Below, in pieces: positions 1-6,996 of a stretch of 8,707 nt of DNA. This stretch comes from Bacteroidales bacterium (GTDB taxonomy: Bacteria; Bacteroidota; Bacteroidia; Bacteroidales; UBA4181): NCBI GenBank assembly GCA_031260845.1, contig JAISKR010000142.1, positions 1 to 8,707 of the forward strand, in the 5' to 3' direction. The notes below the pieces were generated by a model. It was not told the DNA's origin, made no database searches, and worked only from the letters and a program-made list of their open reading frames with translations. Positions within the stretch are counted from its first letter, which is position 1; every line of letters starts with the position of its first letter. The translations under genes were made by a program, and so were the position numbers.

Positions 1-2445
1 AGTCTCGACCATTTAGAGAAAGAGCATTTTTCGCTGCCCGGTCGTGTTTCATCGGCAGATAATTTTTCCGATATGAGCCGTGTGATTAAAGTTCAACCCC
101 ATTATTCGCACGGATTTACATTTGAAACCGGTTATTCGGCAATCACTACTTATAACAATGCCGAGTTGCAAGCCAATATCAGTCTTACCAACAAGGGCTT
201 GCGGGCGTCCGGAACGCTCAAATTTCTCACAGCCACCATCAATGCCGAAGACTATGCCATGTATCCCGATTCCATGAATATTCCCAAAGCGAAGTCATTT
301 ACATTGGAGAAACAGACACAAGGCGTTGAGTTTCCCGACATACAATCCGAAGGAAATAAGATTCATTGGGAACCGAACAATGATAGAATGAACATTTACA
401 AGACCGACAAGGTTTTTAATCTGTTCAATGATACCAAGTTCGACGGCAATTTGTCGCTTTCAAGTAAGGGTTTGTCAGGCAAGGGGCGGATGGATATGAA
501 CATTGCCGACGTTCGGTCGGACAGTGTTGCTTTCCGTTCGGAGGCATTTTCAGCGGATGAATCATTGTTCAGGCTTCGCGTGGCTAAGGAGGGCGCCTAC
601 CAGGTTGTAACGGCAGACACCGTTCATTCTTCCGTCGATTTCACCACCCGAACAGGTCAATTTCAGGCGAAGAAAGACTATGCGCTGGTACGTTTCCCCG
701 AAACCAAACTCGAAGCCCAAGTGGCTGACTTTACATGGGAAATGGAAAATACAAAAATTAACTTGGGAGGAGGCGACTTGAAGGATGCTGCCGATTTCAA
801 GTATAAAACCGAGGGCGAAAGTCAGGGCACACGCTATATTTCCACCATGTACGGCGCCGATTCGCTGAATTTCGTTGCCAACTCGGCGTCCTACAATTAT
901 TCATCCGGGCAGTTGAAAGCGGAAGGCGTTAATCTGATACAGTCTGCCGACGCCCTCATTTTTCCCAATGAAGGCAAATTGACGGTGAATGAAAAAGGGT
1001 TGCTCGAACTAAGCGACAATGCAAAGATTATTTTCAATGATACCCTTCGACAACACGTCATCCACTCTGCTAATGTCAGTATTTCAGGCAGAAAGAAGTT
1101 TACCGGTTCCGGAATCTACGACTACACGGACGAAACCAATAAATTAACTCAGATAGACATGACCAACATATCGCCGGATAAATCGGGAAAAACCTTGGCA
1201 AAAGGTTCTATTAGCGAAGAATCGGGCTTCATGCTCAATCCTTTCTATCGTTTTCAGGGGGATATACTGCTCAAATCGGAAAACAAATTTCCCGAATTTG
1301 AAGGTGCTGCTCAAATCGTTCAGGAATGTGAAACGCTGCATCCCGACTGGGTTCGGTTCAAGAGTGTGGTGAACCCCGCCGAGGTGGAGATTGAGGTGGG
1401 TGAAGCGCCTGTCAACAAGCAATTTGCGAAAATTTACAATGGACTGTTCCTTTCGCGCGATTCCATTTATCCTGCCTTTTTATCCCAACGCAACAACTAC
1501 AACGACAAACAATTGATACAGGCTTCGGGAGTGCTTCATTATAACCGCGATTCGATGATTTACACCATCGCCTCGAAAGGGAAATTAGCCAATCCCGACT
1601 CGGCAGGCAATCTGTTGGCATTCAATCGCAACACTTGCATCATCAGCGGTGAGGGGCGCATTTCGCTGGGCGAAGACTTGGGCAGGGTACAGTTGAACGC
1701 CGTAGGGAAAATCGTACATAACCTCAACACGAAGGAAACCGCCTTTGACGTCATGCTGGCGGTGGATTTCCTGTTCGACGCCGGTTTGTCGTCTTTCATT
1801 GCCAAAAAAATAGACAGTTTGCCCGATCTGACGGGTGTCGATTTGCGACGTCCCCAGTATATCAGAGGTTTGAACGAGTGGTTGGGTACGAAACAGGCTA
1901 ACCGATTCAGGCAGGAATCTTCTTTGGGCAAGGTGAGAAATTTCCCCGACCAACTGAAACATACCTTGTTGCTGAATCAACTGCGATTAGTCTGGGATCC
2001 GGCACGTCATTCCTACCGTTCCGTCGGTAAAATAGGGGTGGGCAATCTGACGGGCAATCAGGTGAACCGCTTGGTGGACGGTTTTGTGGAAATATCCAAG
2101 CGCCCCGGCGGCGATATGATAGACATTTATCTGAAAATGTCCGATAACGACTGGTTCTATTTCGGATATACCCGCGAATTGATGCAGATTTTGTCTTCTG
2201 ATCAGGATTTCAACAATCGTTTGGTCAAAATACCCGAAAAACAGCGAAAAGTAGCAGATAAAAAACCGGGATACACGTATATGATTTCATCAGCGGAAAA
2301 ATATTATCAGTTTCTTGCACAAATGAATCGAGTGGGAACAAACGATCAGCAGCCGCCGCCAGCCGCCGAACAGGAACAGCCCATGCCTGAAACGCCCGAT
2401 GCTAACGTTCCGAAAGAACCAACACAAGTAATTGAAATTGAATAA
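1..2445 (+). CDS. C-terminal part of a large beta-rich repeat protein of unknown function (5' partial)
   Basis: The frame is open from base 1 with no stop, so the Met at 73 is probably internal and the gene starts left of the window; 814 residues are visible, ending at tandem stops TAATAA. I do not recognise a named family. The sequence is dominated by short alternating hydrophobic/polar strands and Gly turns. Two related stretches (about residues 56-75 and 147-166) share a pattern like LxLxxKGLxxxGxL, each followed by an Asp/Ser-rich strand. Later strands (about 280-390) repeat an 'A-D-x-L-x-F' style that recalls the beta-taco/AsmA/OstA kind of architecture, but this is only a resemblance. 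A conserved-looking C-terminal region (about 640-770, with DWFYFGY at 717-723) precedes a Pro/Glu/Gln-rich tail (781-814). No transmembrane segment is visible in this part. An envelope or periplasmic location is an inference. The coding call is secure because of its length and because it runs in one frame across the whole stretch. Confidence 0.88.
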   Translation, partial: SLDHLEKEHFSLPGRVSSADNFSDMSRVIKVQPHYSHGFTFETGYSAITTYNNAELQANISLTNKGLRASGTLKFLTATINAEDYAMYPDSMNIPKAKSFTLEKQTQGVEFPDIQSEGNKIHWEPNNDRMNIYKTDKVFNLFNDTKFDGNLSLSSKGLSGKGRMDMNIADVRSDSVAFRSEAFSADESLFRLRVAKEGAYQVVTADTVHSSVDFTTRTGQFQAKKDYALVRFPETKLEAQVADFTWEMENTKINLGGGDLKDAADFKYKTEGESQGTRYISTMYGADSLNFVANSASYNYSSGQLKAEGVNLIQSADALIFPNEGKLTVNEKGLLELSDNAKIIFNDTLRQHVIHSANVSISGRKKFTGSGIYDYTDETNKLTQIDMTNISPDKSGKTLAKGSISEESGFMLNPFYRFQGDILLKSENKFPEFEGAAQIVQECETLHPDWVRFKSVVNPAEVEIEVGEAPVNKQFAKIYNGLFLSRDSIYPAFLSQRNNYNDKQLIQASGVLHYNRDSMIYTIASKGKLANPDSAGNLLAFNRNTCIISGEGRISLGEDLGRVQLNAVGKIVHNLNTKETAFDVMLAVDFLFDAGLSSFIAKKIDSLPDLTGVDLRRPQYIRGLNEWLGTKQANRFRQESSLGKVRNFPDQLKHTLLLNQLRLVWDPARHSYRSVGKIGVGNLTGNQVNRLVDGFVEISKRPGGDMIDIYLKMSDNDWFYFGYTRELMQILSSDQDFNNRLVKIPEKQRKVADKKPGYTYMISSAEKYYQFLAQMNRVGTNDQQPPPAAEQEQPMPETPDANVPKEPTQVIEIE

Positions 2446-2476
2446 TAAATGTCACCGTTTGATAAAATTAGTATTC

Positions 2477-2512
2477 TTTTGATAGGAATCCGAAAATAAT
2501 CATGTAATTTTG
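2477..2512 (+). promoter_or_regulatory. Bacteroidota-type promoter for ricT-gldH
   Basis: TAATTTTG at 2505-2512 matches the Bacteroidota -7 consensus TAnnTTTG exactly. A TTTTG at 2477-2481 could serve as the -33 element, although the 23-base gap is slightly long. The expected transcript start is near 2517-2519, about 12 bases before the ricT ATG, giving a very short leader. There is no Shine-Dalgarno sequence before the ATG, only AT-rich DNA, as is usual in this phylum. The 84-base gap after the preceding gene shows no clear terminator hairpin. Confidence 0.6.
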
Positions 2513-2529
2513 CAAATCACAATTTTAAT

Positions 2530-3861
2530 ATGAACGATACATACATCACACGAGGATGTTACCATATACCTGTTGAAAATCCGGAGGATAAGACCCCCCA
2601 GAAGAAGCATTATTGCTGTGGACGAAATAAAATGGATGTATTTAACTGGTTGGACGATCTTCCCAAAAACGAATCAGACAATTTGGTGGAAATTCGTTTT
2701 AAAAACACGCGCAAGGGTTATTATATCAATAATTCAGACCTGCCGTTAGCCAAAGGCGACGTGGTGGCAGTAGAAGCCTCGCCCGGGCATGACATTGGCG
2801 TGGTGTCGCTTACCGGACCCCTTGTGCCTGTTCAGATGAAGCACGCAGGCGTGCCGGTCAACGGTTTGAAAAAAATCTATCGCAAAGCCAAAGCCATAGA
2901 TGTTGAAAAATGGTTTCAATCGATTGAAAAAGAGCAGGAACTCATGAAAAATGCCCGCCAGATGGTGAGCACATTGAATATTTCAATGAAAATAAGCGAT
3001 GTTGAATATCAGGGCGATAAAACCAAAGCCACTTTTTACTATATTTCCGATGACCGTGTTGATTTCAGGCAACTGATTAAGGATTTTGCCGAACATTTCA
3101 GGGTACGAATTGAAATGAAGCAAATCGGTGCACGTCAGGAAGCGGGCAAGGTGGGCGGCATCGGCACCTGCGGACGCGAGTTGTGCTGCTCTAAATGGAT
3201 GTCGTCTTTCGCATCGGTGTCCACCAGCGCCGCCCGCTATCAGGATATGGTGCTCAACCCCCAGAAATTGGCAGGGCAGTGCGGCAAACTGAAATGTTGC
3301 CTCAATTTTGAAGTGAAATGCTACATTGACGCGCAAAAAGACTTTCCCGACACCAATATCCCTCTGGACACCGAGCAAGGCAGAGCCTATCATTTCAAAA
3401 CAGACATATTCAGGCGTATCATCTGGTATTCGTTTGACAGAAGCAAAGATAACGAAGACGCTAAGCCCATACCGGTGGATGTGGATGTGGTAAAAGAAAT
3501 TATCCGTCTGAACCGGCAGGGTATCAAGGCGAAAGAATTGATGAGCGACGAAGATTCGAAACCGGTAAAGAAGATTGATATTAACTATCAAAATTCAGCA
3601 GGCGAGGACAGTATCAGTCGGTTTGAAGAACACCGCGGAAAAAGAAGGAACAAACGCGGCGGCAAACAAAGGCAACCGCAGCCCCAGCAACAAGGGCAAA
3701 AACCGCGAAATGAAGCGGCGCAAGGCGGATCGCAAGGGCAAAACCAAGGCGAACGGCAACAACAAAACCGTCACCGTTCCAACCGCAACAGGAATAGAAA
3801 CGGCGGCGGCGGCAACCGCAATGACAATCAAAAGCCTAACCCAAATCCCAATCAATCATGA
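2530..3861 (+). CDS. ricT: RicT/YaaT-like PSP1-domain protein with basic disordered tail
   Basis: A 443-residue homologue of the PSP1 C-terminal domain family (B. subtilis YaaT/RicT). In B. subtilis, RicT joins RicA and RicF in an iron-sulfur complex that works with RNase Y in mRNA maturation; the role in Bacteroidota is not established. The PSP1 core lies at about residues 50-300. It includes the GDVVAVEASPGHDIGVV stretch (76-92) and two cysteine clusters, CGRELCC (214-220) and CGKLKCC (251-257), which are the family's hallmark and candidate Fe-S ligands. The N-terminal extension carries Cys10 and a further Cys29-Cys30 pair. The last ~75 residues (from about 369) are low complexity, rich in Arg, Asn, Gln and Gly, and strongly basic, consistent with RNA or ribosome contact. 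B. subtilis YaaT is about 275 residues, so the extra length is mostly this tail and the N-terminus. The stop overlaps the gldH start (ATGA), implying co-translation. Confidence 0.9.
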   Translation: MNDTYITRGCYHIPVENPEDKTPQKKHYCCGRNKMDVFNWLDDLPKNESDNLVEIRFKNTRKGYYINNSDLPLAKGDVVAVEASPGHDIGVVSLTGPLVPVQMKHAGVPVNGLKKIYRKAKAIDVEKWFQSIEKEQELMKNARQMVSTLNISMKISDVEYQGDKTKATFYYISDDRVDFRQLIKDFAEHFRVRIEMKQIGARQEAGKVGGIGTCGRELCCSKWMSSFASVSTSAARYQDMVLNPQKLAGQCGKLKCCLNFEVKCYIDAQKDFPDTNIPLDTEQGRAYHFKTDIFRRIIWYSFDRSKDNEDAKPIPVDVDVVKEIIRLNRQGIKAKELMSDEDSKPVKKIDINYQNSAGEDSISRFEEHRGKRRNKRGGKQRQPQPQQQGQKPRNEAAQGGSQGQNQGERQQQNRHRSNRNRNRNGGGGNRNDNQKPNPNPNQS

Positions 3862-4325
3862 AACGGATAGTTATTGCAAGTATCGCTGTCGTTTTCGTGC
3901 TGGTTGCTTGCGACCGGCAAAAGATATATGAAGACGGTTTCCGTGTTCCCGAAACGGGCTGGAAACAGTCTGAAATGGCGATTTTTGAGGTGAATGTTAC
4001 CGATACGGCGAGTCTTTGCAATGTATATATCAATGTGCGCAACACCAATCGGTACAAATGGATGGAACTGTGGCTGTTTGTCAATGTTCACACCCCATCG
4101 GGCGTCCTGCAACGCGATACCGTGAAAATAGGCATCGCCGACGAACGCGGCAAATGGCTCGGAAACGGCTTGGGCAGCAAATTTGACAACAGTTTGCTCT
4201 GGCAAAGAAACGTGCGATTCCCGGAAACGGGCGTTTATACTTTTGAATATGAACAGGGAATGCGCGACGAGCCGCTTCTTGGCGTAGATGATATTGGTTT
4301 GCGTATTGAAAAATCACTAAAATGA
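3858..4325 (+). CDS. gldH: GldH-family lipoprotein (gliding motility lipoprotein GldH)
   Basis: A 155-residue lipoprotein. A hydrophobic signal sequence ends in the lipobox LVAC, with lipidated Cys18. The mature part shows GldH family features: PETGW (31-35), the RNT motif (61-63), LWLFVNV followed by P80-SG, DTV (87-89), ADERGKWLGNGLG (94-106), a GVYTFEYEQ strand (125-133) and MRDEPLLGVDDIGLRIEK near the C-terminus. In Flavobacterium johnsoniae GldH is required for gliding, but homologues are common in non-gliding members of the phylum, so motility cannot be inferred from this gene. The start codon is inside the ricT stop (3858-3861, ATGA), so expression is probably coupled to ricT. The start is supported by the signal peptide beginning immediately. 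The protein is expected in the envelope, anchored by its lipid. Confidence 0.9.
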   Translation: MKRIVIASIAVVFVLVACDRQKIYEDGFRVPETGWKQSEMAIFEVNVTDTASLCNVYINVRNTNRYKWMELWLFVNVHTPSGVLQRDTVKIGIADERGKWLGNGLGSKFDNSLLWQRNVRFPETGVYTFEYEQGMRDEPLLGVDDIGLRIEKSLK

Positions 4326-4355
4326 AAATAAATTTCTTCTATCCGGTTTTGGTAT

Positions 4356-4363
4356 TATTTTTG
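4356..4363 (+). promoter_or_regulatory. Bacteroidota -7 box upstream of the SPOR gene
   Basis: TATTTTTG matches TAnnTTTG exactly, about 49 bases before the ATG at 4412. No convincing -33 TTTG is visible at normal spacing. A start near 4368-4370 would give a leader of about 40 bases. The box lies inside the reading frame if translation began at 4322, which argues that 4412 is the true start. Confidence 0.5.
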
Positions 4364-4411
4364 CAATGGAAAAATAAATTTCGTTATTCCCGTAGGTTGA
4401 TAGATTTACAG

Positions 4412-4840
4412 ATGAAATATATATTTAGTATCCTTTTGATGCTTTCCTTTTCTGCCGGAATGAAGGCTCAGAGCAGCGAGCGTCCGCAAATTTTGAGTGA
4501 TCTCGAAAAAAATAAAAAAATTGAGGTGATTCAGCCGGTGCAGGTTGAACAACTGTTGAATATGCAGATTGCCAATAACTATATGCAAAAGGGCATACAA
4601 GGATACAGGATTCGCATCTTTTCGCAGTCGGGACAAGCAGCACGGCAAAAATCTACGGATATTAAATCCGTTTTCCCTCAACATTTCCCCGAAATTAATG
4701 CCTATCTCACCTATACCGAGCCGAATTATCAAATCTTTGTAGGCGATTTCCGAACGAAAACCGAGGCATTATATTATCTTAAACTGGTAGGGAAGAAATA
4801 TCCCAGCGCCTTTATTGTGAAGAGTTTAATTAAAATTTAA
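4412..4840 (+). CDS. Secreted SPOR-domain protein
   Basis: A 142-residue protein. I chose the ATG at 4412 over the in-frame ATG at 4322 because 4412 begins a clean signal peptide (Lys3, hydrophobic residues 4-15, likely cleavage near Ala19-Gln20) and is preceded by a promoter-like box. The longer form would bury this signal behind 30 residues that end in a basic stretch. The C-terminal half (about residues 64-140) fits a SPOR domain: GYRIRIFSQS opening strand, a middle helix, then PNYQIFVGDFRTKTEAL, with the Y-x-V-x-x-G-x-F style and the sequence-repeat symmetry of that fold. SPOR domains bind denuded glycan strands of septal peptidoglycan, so the product probably acts in the periplasm at division or cell-wall sites. 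Residues 21-60 form a polar linker. The 4322 ATG overlaps the gldH stop (ATGA), so a coupled longer product cannot be fully excluded. Confidence 0.82.
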   Translation: MKYIFSILLMLSFSAGMKAQSSERPQILSDLEKNKKIEVIQPVQVEQLLNMQIANNYMQKGIQGYRIRIFSQSGQAARQKSTDIKSVFPQHFPEINAYLTYTEPNYQIFVGDFRTKTEALYYLKLVGKKYPSAFIVKSLIKI

Positions 4841-4865
4841 TTAGAAAATAAAAATCTAATCATCC

Positions 4866-6767
4866 ATGACAGACCAAATGCAGCACGAATGCGGCGTAGC
4901 CTTTGTAAGGCTTTTGAAACCGCTTGAATACTACCAGTTCAAATACGGCAGTTGCCTGTATGGGCTGGAACAACTGCATTTGATGATGGAAAAAGAGCGC
5001 AACCGCGGACAAGACGGCGTAGGCGCTGTGTGTGTGAAATTGGGAATGCAACCCGGAAACGAGTTTATCGCACGCGAACGCAGCATCAAACCGTCGCCAT
5101 TGGACGCCTGTTTCAAAGAAATTTACACCGACATTAACACAGTGGGTAAGCGCACGCCCGAACTGCTCAGCGACCCCGTGTGGATGAAAAACAAAATGCC
5201 CTTTGCAGGGGAAATTTACTTGGGGCATTTGCGCTACGGCACCTACGGCGATAATTCGTTAGACGCCATCCATCCCGTGATGCGGCAAAACAACTGGAAA
5301 ACGCGCACCCTCATTCTTGCCGGCAATTTCAACCTCACCAATGTGGATACTTTGTTCAATATCCTGACCGATTTGGGGCAATTTCCCACCGGATATTCGG
5401 ACACTGTTACCATGCTCGAAAATATCGGGCACTTCCTTGACCGCGAAAATCAGCGATTATTCGATGCTTTCAAGAAACAGGGTTACAATAATGCTGAAAT
5501 ATCGCAGATGATAGCCGACCATCTCAGCATCAAAGAAGTGTTAGCCGAGTCAAGCAAGAAATGGGATGGCGGATACGTCATCAGTGGCATCGTTGGGCAT
5601 GGGGATGCTTTTTTCTACCGCGACCCTTGCGGAATACGCCCCGCCTTTTACTATCATGATGATGAAGTGGCTGTGGTAGCGTCTGAAAGACCGGTTATCC
5701 AGACCGTTTTCAATCTCGACGCCGGGCAGGTTTCCGAAATCAAACCCGGTCATGCCGTCATTGTCAAAGCCAACGGCGATATTTCCGAAGAAATGGTGTT
5801 GGAACCGCAGGAACGCCGGTCGTGCTCGTTTGAGCGCATCTATTTTTCACGCGGAAGCGACAAGGACATTTACAAAGAACGGAAATTGCTCGGCAAACTG
5901 CTGTTGCCCGACATTCTGGAATCCATCCACCACAATCTTGACAACGCCGTTTTCTCATACATTCCCAATACCGCCGAAACAGCCTTCTTTGGGATGATTG
6001 AGTCAGCCGACGAGTATCTGAACGAGCGGAAAAAGCGGCTCATTCTCGAAGCCGGCAGCACACTGACGCCTGCCCGCCTCGACAAAATCATGAATGTGCA
6101 CACCCGCATGGAAAAAGTGGCTATCAAAGACGCCAAACTGCGCACCTTCATCACGCAGGACAAAAGCCGCGCCAGCATGGTGGGACACGTGTATGACATT
6201 ACCTACGACACGCTGCGCAGGGGCGTTGACAATCTGGTCATCATCGACGACTCTATCGTGCGCGGAACTACGCTCAAACTGAGCATCATAAAAATACTCG
6301 ACCGCTTGGGACCCAAGAAAGTCGTTTTTGTATCCTCGTCGCCACAAATCCGCTATCCCGATTGCTACGGCATAGATATGGCGCGATTGGGCGATTTTGT
6401 CGCCTTTCAGGCGGCTATCGAACTGCTCAAAGAAAGCGGCAGAACGTCTGTCATCAACGACGTTTACAATAAATGCAAGGCGCAGGAAAAATTGCCTGCC
6501 TCGCAGATGGTCAATTATGTGAAGGAAATCTACAAACCGTTTAGCCCGAAGGAAGTGTCTTCAAAAATTGCCCAAATGCTGCGCACGCCCGAAATCAAGG
6601 CGGAAATCGAAATCATTTACCAATCCATTGAAAACCTGCATCAAGCGTGTCCCAACGATACCGGCGACTGGTATTTCACCGGCAACTACCCCACGCCCGG
6701 CGGCAACAAGGTGGTCAGCAACGCCTTCATCAATTACATTGAAGGAAAAAACAAAAGAGCCTATTGA
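4866..6767 (+). CDS. purF: Amidophosphoribosyltransferase, long Bacteroidota-type PurF
   Basis: This enzyme transfers glutamine-derived ammonia to PRPP, giving phosphoribosylamine, the first committed step of purine synthesis. The N-terminal Ntn glutaminase has Cys9 in ECGV, implying removal of an 8-residue propeptide, then NRGQDGVG (46-53), HLRYGTYG (121-128), AGNFN (152-156), SDT (178-180) and DPCGIRP (253-259). The phosphoribosyltransferase half contains SCSFERIYFSR (319-329), a PNTAET segment (367-372) and the PRPP-binding DDSIVRGTT (461-469). At 633 residues it is well over 100 longer than B. subtilis or E. coli PurF (about 475-505), with added sequence in both halves and at the C-terminus. 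The usual HNGN is changed to GNFN. The C-terminal Cys pair that binds the cluster in B. subtilis PurF is not evident; only Cys595 is there. It follows the SPOR gene by 25 bases with no promoter box seen, so it is probably co-transcribed. It could be a divergent paralogue rather than the sole PurF. Confidence 0.85.
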   Translation: MTDQMQHECGVAFVRLLKPLEYYQFKYGSCLYGLEQLHLMMEKERNRGQDGVGAVCVKLGMQPGNEFIARERSIKPSPLDACFKEIYTDINTVGKRTPELLSDPVWMKNKMPFAGEIYLGHLRYGTYGDNSLDAIHPVMRQNNWKTRTLILAGNFNLTNVDTLFNILTDLGQFPTGYSDTVTMLENIGHFLDRENQRLFDAFKKQGYNNAEISQMIADHLSIKEVLAESSKKWDGGYVISGIVGHGDAFFYRDPCGIRPAFYYHDDEVAVVASERPVIQTVFNLDAGQVSEIKPGHAVIVKANGDISEEMVLEPQERRSCSFERIYFSRGSDKDIYKERKLLGKLLLPDILESIHHNLDNAVFSYIPNTAETAFFGMIESADEYLNERKKRLILEAGSTLTPARLDKIMNVHTRMEKVAIKDAKLRTFITQDKSRASMVGHVYDITYDTLRRGVDNLVIIDDSIVRGTTLKLSIIKILDRLGPKKVVFVSSSPQIRYPDCYGIDMARLGDFVAFQAAIELLKESGRTSVINDVYNKCKAQEKLPASQMVNYVKEIYKPFSPKEVSSKIAQMLRTPEIKAEIEIIYQSIENLHQACPNDTGDWYFTGNYPTPGGNKVVSNAFINYIEGKNKRAY

Positions 6768-6771
6768 TAAG

Positions 6772-6799
6772 GGTTAATGGTTAATTGTCAATGGTTAAT
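6772..6799 (+). repeat. Short GGTTAAT direct repeats after purF
   Basis: GGTTAAT occurs three times (6772-6778, 6779-6785, 6793-6799), the first two back to back; the longer unit ATGGTTAAT occurs at 6777-6785 and 6791-6799. The repeats begin five bases after the purF stop. Function is unknown. No GC-rich hairpin that would terminate purF is visible here. Confidence 0.6.
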
Positions 6800-6824
6800 G
6801 ACCTGACGGATGATAAAAATGTGA

Positions 6825-6867
6825 TTTTTTTTTCAAAAAAAGATTTTTTTATTTTTTTTCAAAAAAA
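6825..6867 (+). repeat. Duplicated T-tract/C/A-tract upstream of the trp leader promoter
   Basis: T9-C-A7 (6825-6841) is followed by T7 (6844-6850) and T8-C-A7 (6852-6867). The two T-C-A units are near copies, 26 bases apart, and each is almost self-complementary. The second ends six bases before the -7 box at 6873. Possible roles are UP-element-like or bent DNA helping RNA polymerase, or a weak AT hairpin after purF; the sequence does not decide between them. Confidence 0.6.
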
Positions 6868-6872
6868 CTTAC

Positions 6873-6880
6873 TATATTTG
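6873..6880 (+). promoter_or_regulatory. Bacteroidota -7 box for trpL-trpB2
   Basis: TATATTTG matches TAnnTTTG exactly. The expected transcription start is about 6885-6888, only 13-16 bases before the leader peptide ATG at 6901. No -33 TTG is present at usual spacing; the position is occupied by the T/A tracts. I see no other such box between 6881 and the trpB2 start, so trpB2 transcription should pass through the attenuator. Confidence 0.65.
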
Positions 6881-6900
6881 TGGCATCAAAAAAGCGAAAA

Positions 6901-6957
6901 ATGTATAGCATAAGCACGAGTTCATGGTGGTGGCGCACGTTGTTTACCGAACAATGA
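6901..6957 (+). CDS. trpL: Tryptophan leader peptide with three consecutive Trp codons
   Basis: An 18-codon frame with ATG start and TGA stop encodes MYSISTSSWWWRTLFTEQ. Three adjacent TGG codons (6925-6933) are a strong bias for a peptide this short and are the hallmark of leaders that sense charged tRNA-Trp through ribosome stalling. It lies just after a perfect -7 box, before an intrinsic terminator, and 123 bases upstream of a tryptophan synthase beta-like gene. No Shine-Dalgarno is seen; the upstream bases are A-rich (AAAAAAGCGAAAA), as at other starts in the window. The peptide itself probably has no function beyond translation. It is too short to be found by routine gene callers. Confidence 0.85.
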   Translation: MYSISTSSWWWRTLFTEQ

Positions 6958-6996
6958 GCCTTGCTGTGTGTAAGACATATCAAAAGCCTGTTGTTC
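6938..6996 (+). promoter_or_regulatory. Attenuator: competing 1:2 and 2:3 (antiterminator) helices
   Basis: Segment 1, CGTTGTT (6938-6944), can pair with segment 2, AACAATG (6950-6956): seven pairs including one G-U, with a five-base loop. Segment 2 extended by one base, GAACAATG (6949-6956), can instead pair with segment 3, TGTTGTTC (6989-6996): eight pairs, six Watson-Crick and two G-U. Segment 3 forms part of the terminator 5' arm, so 2:3 pairing blocks termination. The last Trp codon ends five bases before segment 1, so a ribosome stalled on Trp would cover segment 1 and release segment 2. A ribosome at the stop codon (6955-6957) would cover segment 2 and let the terminator form. This is the classic trp-operon logic, derived here by eye without energy calculation. 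Confidence 0.7.

Noticed and set aside
2983..3591. 202-codon open frame on the minus strand opposite ricT
   Set aside because: It lies entirely within the conserved PSP1 region of ricT, shows no motif and has no promoter-like box.
3575..3931. 118-codon plus-strand frame overlapping the ricT tail and gldH start
   Set aside because: It comes from the low-complexity ricT tail read in another frame and runs across the well-supported ATGA junction into the lipoprotein signal; no family features.
4840..4860. ATTAGA...TCTAAT inverted repeat between the SPOR gene and purF
   Set aside because: Only six AT-rich pairs with a nine-base loop and no T tract; too weak for a terminator, and there is no evidence for an operator.
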